Under the pieces are notes generated by a model, which searched no databases, was not told the origin of the DNA, and worked only from the letters and a program-made list of their open reading frames with translations. The translations under genes and the position numbers were made by a program. 64,000 nucleotides of DNA from Xanthoparmelia taractica (lineage: Eukaryota; Ascomycota; Lecanoromycetes; Lecanorales; Parmeliaceae): the NCBI GenBank assembly GCA_033085395.1, contig MU853180.1:62001-126000 (forward strand), written 5' to 3'. Positions within the stretch are counted from its first letter, which is position 1. Each line of letters starts with the position of its first letter. This document shows positions 45,594 through 55,004 of the stretch, in pieces.

Positions 45594-46853
45594 ATGGCGA
45601 CGGCTCAGTCCCAGCTTCAAAGTCAGCTTGCTCTTGTATCTTCGCTATATGGACCTGGGATGATCACCTGTTGGTACGTCACGGCATTAGCTGTTCTAGT
45701 TTCATGGACACTGCATCCACGAGAGCGAAATTCAGGGTCTATTGATGTGGACTTGATCGCGGTACTAATCCTTCCAGCAGTTGCTGCCGGTCATTTAGTA
45801 TCACAGGTCCGAGGACTTTTGAATCAGGCCAAGATTGTGCGGGCAAGCAGCGCCGACTGGAAGTATCTCCAGTCTGTCCCAGCAATCGAAGCACCTTTCA
45901 TTGTCACGGAAACGTTCATGGCTATTAGTGTGATCCTGTTCATTGTCGCTGCGTGGAAAATCTGTGTTCGAAGAGCGATCTTAGTTGCCTTGGTTGGACT
46001 CCTATGCTTCACTGTCGAATGCTATGTTCATTTATCTGAATTAATGGATCTTGACCTTCGATACGAGCCAGGTGTGTCGGACAACTATTCTGCGTTTAAT
46101 CGATTTTTCGTTGCAGACTTTGCGGCTCTAGTACTAGCTATTCTAGTGGTACTGTCTCTTTGTGGCCTAATCAGTACTGCAATTGCGTTTTGCATGCTCC
46201 TTCCACCCAGCACGGCATCATCAGGTACACGGCAGGACGTTGAAAGAGGCAATGGAGCAACATGCAGAGAAAGAAGACCTTCCAGATTCGATGCCCCGGC
46301 GATTCAGGTCACGCGCAGCGCTGAAACGACACATGGGACTCGACTGCTTTGGGGATCTGAAGAATCATGCTTACGTGCGATCACCATGGTGACCACGTTA
46401 TTCCTACCCCTTTCATTCATTGTGTCTTTGCTGCCCTTAAGTTGGCACAGCACTAACAGTCGAGACTCCGCATCTGCTACGACGTCATTATGGCAGACGC
46501 CCAACCGGTCTGCAACTCGACTTGTACGGGACCTTTCTCCACGCACTGCGTACTCTATCACAGACCTTGATCAAGTAGTAGCAGCAGCGTCAGGGGCCAC
46601 TGTGCTAGGGTTTAGAATCTACAGCGTCGCCAAAGCATACTACAAGATCTGGAACGTTAGAAGATCAACACCTTCAGTACCGATGCTCTCAAAGTCTAAA
46701 ACAGTTCGTATCTACTGGTCTGTCCGTTTGTTTAGAAGACTGAGTTGCCACCTTTCTAAATCCACTGCCATGGAAAACCTTTATTTAGATGCAATCTCCA
46801 TGCCGTCCTGCATGATAGATAATCGGATGCTACCCAGTCCTATAGCTCACTGA
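45594..46853 (+). CDS. Multi-pass membrane protein of unknown function
   Basis: A single-exon frame. I start it at the ATG MATAQSQLQSQLALVSSLYG, 34 codons into the open frame. The protein has 419 aa. Hydrophobic segments likely to span the membrane include MITCWYVTALAVLVSWTL, VDLIAVLILPAVAAGHLV, FIVTETFMAISVILFIVAAW, AILVALVGLLCFTVECYV, DFAALVLAILVVLSLCGLI, ITMVTTLFLPLSFIVSLLPL and a weaker one near LDQVVAAASGATVLGF. This suggests about seven. The SSLYGPGM..W motif followed by HPRER is typical of fungal orphan membrane proteins that are patchily distributed. The loop between the fifth and sixth segments is polar and Arg-rich. Function unknown. It borders a gene-poor accessory region. Confidence 0.72.
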   Translation: MATAQSQLQSQLALVSSLYGPGMITCWYVTALAVLVSWTLHPRERNSGSIDVDLIAVLILPAVAAGHLVSQVRGLLNQAKIVRASSADWKYLQSVPAIEAPFIVTETFMAISVILFIVAAWKICVRRAILVALVGLLCFTVECYVHLSELMDLDLRYEPGVSDNYSAFNRFFVADFAALVLAILVVLSLCGLISTAIAFCMLLPPSTASSGTRQDVERGNGATCRERRPSRFDAPAIQVTRSAETTHGTRLLWGSEESCLRAITMVTTLFLPLSFIVSLLPLSWHSTNSRDSASATTSLWQTPNRSATRLVRDLSPRTAYSITDLDQVVAAASGATVLGFRIYSVAKAYYKIWNVRRSTPSVPMLSKSKTVRIYWSVRLFRRLSCHLSKSTAMENLYLDAISMPSCMIDNRMLPSPIAH

Positions 46854-47230
46854 CATTGCCTTTCGATTGCAATAAGTGAGGCTACAGCTTTCCTATTTGC
46901 ATGCTGCACGGTCTAATATTGACTCGATTTGGTATGGACCCAAGAAAAGGGGAAAGGTCCATGGGAAATAAATCGATACGCGGATACTATGTGTGCTTAT
47001 GCGAAACAAGTCCGACTCATGATAATCGCACCGCCACCCGAAGCTGCTCTCTAACTCAGGTCCAAGAATCGGCACCATGTTCCGGCCTGTATAATGTAAG
47101 AAAGAACCTTTACTTTATCTGGAAACCAGATGGCTTGAGCTCGGGAGCCTCTTTGTTCCCTTTACATATGTATATATATATATATTATATACACCCCGAA
47201 CTTAGGATTTGCGAGTGGCGTTCCGGGATG

Positions 47231-47425
47231 GGAAAGGGAGCAGGGCCGCTTCAGAGGAAGCACCGAGGGAGCAAAGAGGGAGCATCGAGGGAGGAAAGAG
47301 GAGCAACGAGGGAGCAAAAGGGTGCAGCAAGGAAGACTGATGGAGCACGGGGAAGCATTGAGGGAGCACGGGGGAGTGCTAAGGGAGCATGAGGGAGCAC
47401 CAGAGGGAGCAAAGGGGCGCAGCAC
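47231..47425. repeat. Imperfect GGGAGCA minisatellite
   Basis: About 195 bp of irregular repeats built on GAGGGAGCA with inserted 4-12-base variants (CCGAGGGAGCAAAGAGGGAGCA style). Purine-rich on the plus strand. It is preceded by an alternating TA tract. No coding role: the frames through it give only Gly/Ala/Ser/Arg runs. Confidence 0.8.
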
Positions 47426-48479
47426 AAAGGAGCCTAAATTGGCAGCCTCGTAACCGGCTGATGCTTCTTGCTTTGAAATCACTATCAGTAATATTCTGTC
47501 GAGACTACTGCCTGAGTCTAATATGAAATTACATGTATTAAAGACTTGTGAGCCCTGTGGCTGCGTAGTCAGCCTAAGCTGAACAATAGGCTGTCCAAGA
47601 GAATAAATGAGCCATTCACCACTACGCGTTCAGAAATTGTAGCCTTATTTTTGCGTCCTTGGAAGCATTGTCTTCATAAGTCGAATCTCCCTTTGGCTGA
47701 TATTCCTCGTAAGCAACTTTTCACTGTACCATTCCCTTAATACCCTCTCTCTGGTCAGGTATGCCTAAATATGTGAGAGAAGAGTGTGTCGATGCCCGAG
47801 ACTGCAACTGGCTCGGGTTCCACGTACGTGACGCTCTAAAGCCTCATGTCGACAAAATCATCACAAACACGCAGAGAAATGTTGGATGTTGAGAAGCATG
47901 GGTTCAATTCGAGCTGATGTACGCACTCACACGCGTGTATGATATTGTGGGCGGCAATGCCACTAATACAGGCTTACACGGCTCAGTGTCCTGCGAATTA
48001 AGCGAGAAGAAAAGTACCATACTAGAACACAACGATCCAACATTTTGATCCGGGTGTGGACCAGCGACCCGAATCCTGCTTGCCTCTCTGAGAACCCTCA
48101 ATCCTGGCAAGAGCTTCCCTAATATTATGCTGTGGAGCTTGAATGTAAAACTACCAAGGAGTCGGATAGCAGTTTCGTTGGCAGGGTCAAGAAGGACATC
48201 GGTAAAGTCTTAAATACAGATTGGCATCGTTGGCTAGCCTCGGAACACGCGGCCTCGGCATGGGTTGTCGCTTTCACACGGCGACATTCAGCCTTTATAT
48301 GCGCACCGCCAGACGGATATATATATAGCCTAGAGAACCCTCAGAGATAGAACAAGTCCTCTGCCTTCGTCAAATTTCATCACTGGCTACCTATGCGATT
48401 GCAAACCGGGATTCTATGATATGTTGTTGGTCAGCACTACCAGCAGAATGAGGTCTCATACGACTGCCTTTTCGGTTCT

Positions 48480-49035
48480 AGAACTGGCTACCCCGCTCTC
48501 AATTTCGTGAGATAGGTTTTTACAGCAAAACCTCGGCTCTACCCCTTGTACGGTCCTCGGTGGACGCCCATTCTGATAAGACGACCAAGCCTTGAAGATC
48601 CTGGTCAATGATCGCGTAAACAGAACTCGACCTGTGGGCTCCGTTCGATTTGAAAGGCAACCACCGTCCAAGCTTATTGCCAGTCCGAAAGAGGCAAGCG
48701 GTGTGATCTCTCAAATATATGTACTGCTGGCGAGGAAGCAGCGAACAATATTCTCCAGCAAGTTGGCTCCAGTGAATCTTGTCTTTGTTATGCCTGGACT
48801 CGAGTGCGAAGCTTCTTGATCAAAGGGTCTGTTATATACAACCATGAACAGCCATTGATTTCCGTCTGAAGCCCAGGAATAGGACGGAGACAAAGTTCTG
48901 GCTTGTCCGAAATCTGATGCCTGGACAACGTTGCCAAAATAATCATAGGTCAAGAGCCCCATGCTGTTTTGATTTGGGTAGAAAACCGTTGAATCCCTGA
49001 CCTTAAGCAAGTAGTTCGCTCTGTGATGAGGGGCT
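48480..49035 (-). pseudogene. Possible decayed secreted or propeller-like ORF
   Basis: A minus-strand frame with protein-like composition: YLLKVRDSTVFYPNQNSMGL, TYDYFGNVVQASDFGQ and SYSWASDGNQWLFMVVYNRP. It stops near 48711. A second frame continues with WLPFKSNGAHRSSSVYAIID. The mix of WL..V and SYxW strands recalls beta-propeller or lectin-like repeats, but I cannot name a family. There is no start codon context, signal peptide or splice chain, so a broken gene is more likely than an intact one. Confidence 0.25.
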
Positions 49036-49693
49036 ACTGCCTATCGTTGATTGCGAACGCCTGGACTCAAGATCATCGAATGCGCTATGTAACCAAAGCT
49101 CTAGAGGCAACTGTCTTTTCATCATCTGAGCATGGATTACAGAGCTAAGCTAAATGATAGGATCAATAGTCTATCCCCACTAGACAGATATCCACGAACA
49201 GCCCTTAATTTTACCAGGTGATCAGCATATGCGCCCAGGTTATGATCCCATTAGGCTATGACGGGTTCGAGGTGTGGAGAAACAGATACTCTACGCTCCT
49301 TTGGCACGACTCTATTATGTTTTTCGTGGTTGACTGCAGCTCGACTGCATGCTTATTTCCCTCCGTTTCTTCAGGATCTGCGGTCAGGTTTTCATCCGCT
49401 GATCAATTCACATGATTCACTCTCAAAAGTCTTGTCCGTCTTAGAGTTGATGAGCGGCTCGACCTTGGGGATGTAAGATGACCTTCACACCGAAACGACC
49501 TACTTTACCGCTCGCTGCATGCTACACCGCTAATTCACATTGTTAATGAGTCAGATATAGCGAATAAGGCCTTAACCATCCGGTTAGGCGGACGCTGTAC
49601 CTCGGAACTCGTGTTCGCTTCGGCTGAGATCAGACGTCTGCTTTCTTACTCAGCGCAGGCAGCCGAATTATTTCTCTTAAGTATTCAGAAGTC

Positions 49694-49700
49694 TATATAA
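49694..49700 (+). promoter_or_regulatory. TATA box of the small secreted-protein gene
   Basis: TATATAA lies 108 bp before the ATG at 49808, with a pyrimidine/CA-rich leader between. This is a plausible core promoter for a highly inducible small secreted-protein gene. Confidence 0.5.
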
Positions 49701-49807
49701 TCTCTCATATCCTTCTTGGCGATCATATCACCTTCCATTTCCGAAACTCAATCTAGCCCCGCCAGTCTCAGTCCCTTGGCCCATCAACCGAAGCCTTCAA
49801 ACTCAAG

Positions 49808-50251
49808 ATGAAGTACCTCTACGCCCTTGCGAGCATCGTCGCTTGCGCCACGGCCATGTCAGTATCTCCCAGCCACCCTTTCGCAGAACATTCTTTATTT
49901 CCCTGACACCTGAATGGCAGACCCCAAGGCACCTCCATCAACCCAGGCGGTCCAATCCAGCCGTGCACCTACACCACCACCTCCTGTACGCCCTTGAACA
50001 CTAATTCCGTCGAGACAATCACCGTGTACGAGGTTCCGTTCCCCCAAACCGTAACCCAATCCGTAGACTGTCACGGATGCTCAGACGTGGCCGTCTTCAC
50101 CGATTGTACTTTCCATCCGCCCGTAAGCTTTTGTCTGCCCACTGAGTTACAAATCCCCATTAATGACAGAGTGTAGCCGATTACATCCACCACCTTTGTC
50201 ATTGAGGTTCAATCAACTACCACTGTGGATGTCTGCAGCCCGACTCCTTAA
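49808..50251 (+). CDS. Small secreted cysteine-rich protein
   Basis: Three exons: 49808-49857, 49921-50122 and 50177-50251. Introns are 63 bp (GTCAGT..GGCAG) and 54 bp (GTAAGC..GTAG). The product is 108 aa. The N-terminus MKYLYALASIVACATA is a classical signal peptide, probably cut before IPQGTS. The mature part holds six cysteines (PC, SC, DCHGC, DC, VC), enough for three disulfides, and is rich in Thr/Ser/Pro. The DCxGC motif is common in secreted fungal proteins. The signal sequence lies in exon 1, so the splice is needed for secretion of a correct product. It could be an effector-like or wall-associated protein; nothing in the sequence decides this. It is isolated in a repeat-rich stretch. 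Confidence 0.78.
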
Positions 50252-51886
50252 TGATGGTACCATAAGGCATAGATGGGTATGAGAAACGTTACATCGACAT
50301 TTTGTAAACTTGCATTCTGCGATCGATCAGAGCAGTAATGGCTTTTGTCAAGTTGATGTACTTTAAAAATTGATGCTGGAATCCCTCTGAGTTCAACGGT
50401 CAATTTGTATGACAGTGATTGAATAATTTTCAACAGAAAGCCTGCTAGTCTAAGAATGCTTTGAATCGGATTGTTACTTCGAATTTGTAACGTTTTGTAA
50501 GTTCAGTATCGCTTTGGCTACCAAATCTTTTTACGCGATTGAACTATGCTGGTACTGTTTTAAGAGCGTTGCATGCTTCTTCGAAGTACATGAGACTTGT
50601 ATATTCTTGTCTGCTGAAATAGGTGATTGTGAGTAGACTATTACTTGACCCCTCTTCTTGTCAGTTACTGGGAATTTGCGCATGCACCTACTTCTTCGCC
50701 ACTTTGTACCCACGGACTGAGCTATGGCTACTGAGTTACGCCAATAGTCCAGGCAGTTAAGCCCAAAATCTAGCGAATTATCAGGTCAAGTAGTGTCACA
50801 GCCATGCCACACATACAATAATCAAGAACAATCACACGCACATACATACATAAATAAAATATCTAACGATAGGCTGTTACAAATGGTAGCAATACTGTGA
50901 CTACACGCATAGTGCATATCTTGTGTACGTACACTAGCTTTTAAGTGTTCTCATCTAATCTGAAGATATGTACCGGCACAAGTAGATATGTAAATAGATG
51001 ATTGGGCCGTTTCAACGCCAGGGATAGCAAGCCTGAAAGGCCATCAGATGTTTCGATCTTGATCGGACGACTGGCCCAAGGAAGCCCAGGGGCTTGGGGC
51101 TGACATTTATTTAACAAGACTTTTCCTAGATTGAACATCATCATCTTTTCAACCCATCTTGACGTTGCCTGAAACATAACATCTGGTAGCAACACCTATC
51201 GAGAAGACCGAAGAGGATACAGCAAGCTGTTCTCTTGGACCGGGTCCTCTTATTACTGACCATTCAAGGGATTTCGGAGTACAACAGTTGCTTCCAACAA
51301 ATCTATCATGCCTCCAAGGATCTCATGGTACATCAATTGCTACAAATCCATCATCTTTACAGAGGATCTCAGAGTGCATCTCCAGAGTACATCAGTTGCT
51401 TCCGCTGCCTATCCACCGTCCCTGAATTCCCGAGAGAACTCGAGAGGATACACCAAGCTGTTCTCCTAGATCAGGTTACCTATCCACTACCGTCGACATC
51501 GAATCTTATTCAGCCATAACCACAAGCTCTCAGGAATTATACACTCAACTCTCACCCTGGCTCCTCAGGTCTCCTTGACTTAGCATTCCAGCTATACAAA
51601 TCCCTAGATCCTAAGCCGCCCTAACTCAAGTGAGTGGACTTTACCAACAGCCACATCATCAAACATCTTATCAAAAACAATCTTTGACCCACTCAATCTC
51701 TCTTAGACCCGGAAAACCCAGCTAGCCAAAGTCCTAGAAAACTCATCCTAAGGATATTTTAACTCATTTTGCGAACTTTCGAACAAGGCACTCAGCCTAT
51801 TTAGAATCTTCATTGCTTCTCTAATCCTTCACAAAACGAGAAGCCATTCGATTGTTCTAGTCAGTCGTAAGACAAAAGCGGCGCCC
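50252..51886. other. Gene-poor region, 3' of the secreted-protein gene
   Basis: About 1.6 kb with no supported coding. It is AT-rich around 50250-50900 and contains the short tandem and direct repeats listed at 51212-51470. Confidence 0.45.
51212..51470. repeat. Direct repeat pair flanking three imperfect ~48-bp units
   Basis: AGAGGATACAGCAAGCTGTT (51212, continuing CTCTTGGA) recurs as AGAGGATACACCAAGCTGTT (51443, continuing CTCCTAGA), with 25 of 28 bases equal. Between them are three related units, each starting GGATYTC and containing a GTACA.CAGTTGCTTCC-like core (near 51268, 51317 and 51363). A degenerate minisatellite or an old nested repeat. Confidence 0.6.
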
Positions 51887-52610
51887 ATGAATCATGTGCT
51901 CAGAGCCTGCATACTTGTCGCCGCCAATGAGCCAGTCTACGCAGCAGAAAACCACGACTACATTTATGACCATGATGCAACAAGATTAATTCTACTGCAT
52001 GATAAGAACAGCAATTTTATGTCCGCCGCTCAGAAGCAGTTCGAGGATCTCGATAAGGCCATGACCTAGAAGTACACTTGGGATGCAACCAAGTCAGAAA
52101 TGGAGGTTCAACATGTCATTACGATGCTGGTGAAAACTGGGTATCTCGACGACGTGCGCTGGGCTCAGGCCACTCTCACCTCGATCCTTCACCTTGGCTA
52201 TTATCTCAACGACCGGCGAATCTTGTAGAGCATTCCAGCGGGGCTCAACCGATTGAAGAAGTGCATAGCTTTGAGGAATTGGTACCAACAAGGAGCGTGG
52301 ATGGTGGGTAAAGTCAATTACTTTGAGGCTACCATTGCGCAAAAGGACTTCCTCAGAGAATACCTCTTGGCTTACGCAACCGAGGGACGGCCGCACGCCG
52401 TTCACCGAGCTCTTGGACCTCAGCGCCGAAATATCGGGTCTTCCGGAGACGGAGCTGACGTGGCTGACGAGAGCTGCCGGGATGGAAATCTTCAACCTAC
52501 TCACTGGGTGGTGTGACTCTCTTGGCATTGATAAGCAATTCTCGGTCCGGGCACAGAGGGTTAGCAATCCAGAAGCGAGCATTGCCGATCTGTATAGCCA
52601 CGAGAGAGAG
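51887..52610 (+). pseudogene. Degenerate coding remnant of unknown type
   Basis: The first piece, MNHVLRACILVAANEPVYAA to about 52069, is followed by a second frame (WDATKSEMEVQHVITMLVKT, GYLDDVRWAQATLTSILHLG) that is interrupted by TAG near 52228 and continues (ALRNWYQQGAWMVGKVNYFE). A third frame from 52323 (FTELLDLSAEISGLPETELT) runs on into the beta-lactamase-like part. The regular composition suggests real but broken coding sequence. I do not recognise the family. Confidence 0.35.
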
Positions 52611-53464
52611 TCCTGGCGTGCCAAAAGAAGCCTCCTCAAGATGAAAGCAGCAAAGGGAGAGAGGCTGTTTGTGAGTGACGCGGATAAGGTTCGATATACT
52701 TATGACTTTGATACCGGGACCAAACACTACTCGTATAACAATAACGTCTAGACCTACATGTCAAAGAATATCTGGGAAATATTTGAGATGAAAGACACAA
52801 CCTTTTGGCCCAGAGAAAACATCGATATGAAAGAAAGAATGGCAGACACATGTATGCTAGATCTTGCGGGGAGTGGGAAGGCGATCGATGCCCCGGAAGC
52901 CAACATCAATAGTGATATGACGGATTGTTTAGGTGGAGGGGGAGTTTATGGCAGCCCAGAGGCATTCATGACACTGCTTCATGCCGTACTTAATAATGAT
53001 TCAAGATTGCTTCAGGCACACTCAAACGACGAGCTATTCAAACCGCAGTTGGACGAGCGCTGCAAATAATCACTCCAAAATCACCTGCTCTCAGACCAGC
53101 AGATGCAAGAATACGTTGGTCTGAATATTCCAACTTCAGGGCAGAAAAATTGGAGTTTTGCTGGCATCCTATCAACAGACGAGTATCCGGGGTGGATGAA
53201 GAAAAACGCCTTACTTTAGGGTGGTCTGCCAAACATTGTATGGGTAAGTCCAAACGAGATGATGGTCTTCAAGCATAGTGGCTAAACAGAGTAGTTCATT
53301 GATCGTGAAGCTGGCCTCTGTGCATTTGCAGGATATCAGATTATGTTGCCTATGATTCCACAGATCATGAGACTGCATGAAAAGTTTCAGCATGGAGTAT
53401 ACGATGTGCTTGCAACGGCAAAACTAGATTTGAAGGGTATACTAGGAATGTACTCAGAGATGTG
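52611..53464 (+). pseudogene. Beta-lactamase/transesterase-like pseudogene
   Basis: A serine beta-lactamase (class C, LovD-like) relic read mostly in one frame. Recognisable parts are ESWRAKRSLL, YDFDTGTKHYSYNNN (the FxPGTxxxYSN region), MSKNIWEIFEMKDTTFWPRE, GGGGVYGSPEAFMTLLHAVL and GGLPNIVW. A 51-bp intron (53244-53294, GTAAGT..AGTAG) leads to the expected end, FIDREAGLCAFAGYQIM. Three in-frame stops interrupt it: TAG at 52749, TAA at 53067 and TAG at 53217. The N-terminal part with the SxxK nucleophile is missing or unrecognisable, and about 25 residues after YSNN appear lost. Each stop is one C:G to T:A change from Gln or Trp, as RIP would give. The gene is not functional. Confidence 0.8.
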
Positions 53465-53784
53465 AGGAAAGAAGTCTCGTAGCATCGTGGAATATTTATA
53501 TGGGATACTTAAAGTTGCATGAAAGCCTGGTAGAGTGGTGATTAGATGGTTCACGATCAAGGAGTCGTCCGCTTCAATTTTCACCAAGTTCATTTGTCCG
53601 TGCTTGCTGCTCCTTTCTCACAGCAATCTTTCTTTACCTAATTGCCAGTCTGAGAATCGTTCGGAATCCAGAAACCACCGTCCAGATCCATGTTGCGCTC
53701 GTTCCGCTACGGACTGATGTACTCTGTTCATCTGTAAGGGTGAAAGCCAGGACAGAATTGCAGTCTTTAACTTTTCCTCCACGA

Positions 53785-54353
53785 CTAGATTGTTCCGGCA
53801 TCAGCCCCTGATAACGAGAAGGAATTCAGGACTATACCTTGCTGTTGCATTTGCTCCATAGCCTCAAGTAGATCGCTAAGTTGCGTACGGTGCTGTTCAG
53901 TCTTGTTTCTTGAAGATGAGGACTAGCTCGAATGCGAGACCCAACTCTGGTCGTTAAGCAGTATCATATTGGCATACTGCTGCAAACGCGTTACTCGTTC
54001 AATCAAAGCGTAGACTTCAGATTTGCTGAATGACCATTTCGCCACTGTGCGAAAAGCCTTGAATCGACCCTCAGGTTTGGGCTGCCCTGTTGTGACATCC
54101 AGGTTCAGAGCGGCAGCGAGGTCGTCGTACGCCCTCCGAAATTGTTGTACAAGGTCGTTCCGACCATTGAGCCAACCCAAATCGAGGGTTTTGCCGCGAG
54201 CACGATCTTGTAGTCTTTGAAGGATTGTCAAAAGGCAAGCGGCTTCTTCCGCTAAAACACGTCTTTCGGTGGAAGCAACCCGGGCATCATCCGCATATTT
54301 CGCCAGAGCAGACGTAGCCAAAAACACTTATGACGCTTGCAATTGCCTTCAAC
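53785..54353 (-). pseudogene. Truncated STAND/NLR N-terminal domain (frameshifted)
   Basis: The pattern is that of the fungal N-terminal domain of STAND proteins: SALAKYADDARVASTERRVL, LLTILQRLQDRARGK, QFRRAYDDLAAALNLDV and FSKSEVYALIERVTRLQQYA. A probable 48-bp intron (53893-53940) leads to HRTQLSDLLEAMEQMQQQ and a stop at 53785. Upstream, DPLKAIASVISVFG (the expected first residues after Met) lies in a different frame from the rest, and the ATG is one base out of frame, so two small indels are likely. No NACHT or NB-ARC and no repeat domain follows. It could also be a short stand-alone domain gene with a different first exon, but a relic is more likely. Confidence 0.6.
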
Positions 54354-55004
54354 GGATCCCATGGTCGTATCGCATATAAAACAATCAGGTACTATAGATA
54401 TTTGCCTTTTGTCCTAATGGATATACTAGCAGAGACAGAGCAAGGTCAAGAAACTGGGGAACAGGAACGCCGGCTGAGCTGATGCTTGGTCAAAGGCAAT
54501 GGTTTTCGTCCAGCCGCTGTGACGGAAGTTGCATGACGCATTGTGATAGGGACCACGAGAGGTAGGGGAGTAGTGGCCAATAAAATAATTGGTCGCTGTA
54601 CCGAAGCGCCAGCATATGTCGTCAGCATACCCACCATGCTTCAAGGTGGATGATGATGATGTTTGATGAAGTTTGTTCATCAATATAAATCTAAAATACA
54701 CAAAGGACCAGTATATGCAGTATGGCTACACAGAATTATCTCTGATCCGAGTTTTGGTCGTATGCAGAATAGCGCGCGGGCGGAAGTTCCCCGACATGCC
54801 AGCAATCCAATATCTATCTCAAGGCTGAGCTCTCGATGTCTCGTCTCCCCATCTTTCTAGCATTTCTTTGTGTGAATCAGAGTCAGGGGCAGCACTAGCG
54901 AAGTATTAGGTGCCAGTGTTGTGAGAGCCGCCCGATGCCAGTGTAGGGTCGTCCTACATACATATCCATATACTCAACCGCTTGAACTTGCGTCTGACTG
55001 CGAG
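54354..55004. other. Intergenic region upstream of GH18
   Basis: About 650 bp with no supported gene. The frame reaching back from the chitinase ATG to 54921 is open but has no signal-like sequence. Probably GH18 promoter and leader. Confidence 0.4.

Larger units (their letters stand above)
46854..49807. other. Gene-poor accessory region
   Basis: About 3 kb with no convincing gene. It holds a (TA)n tract (about 47165-47190) and the GGGAGCA minisatellite. The most protein-like stretch is a 99-codon frame at 48711-49010 (-), listed separately. Other short frames seem to be chance. Confidence 0.45.

Noticed and set aside
47231..47425. Regularly spaced repeat, possibly CRISPR-like
   Set aside because: Units are short and irregular with no unique spacers; it is a minisatellite in a eukaryotic genome.
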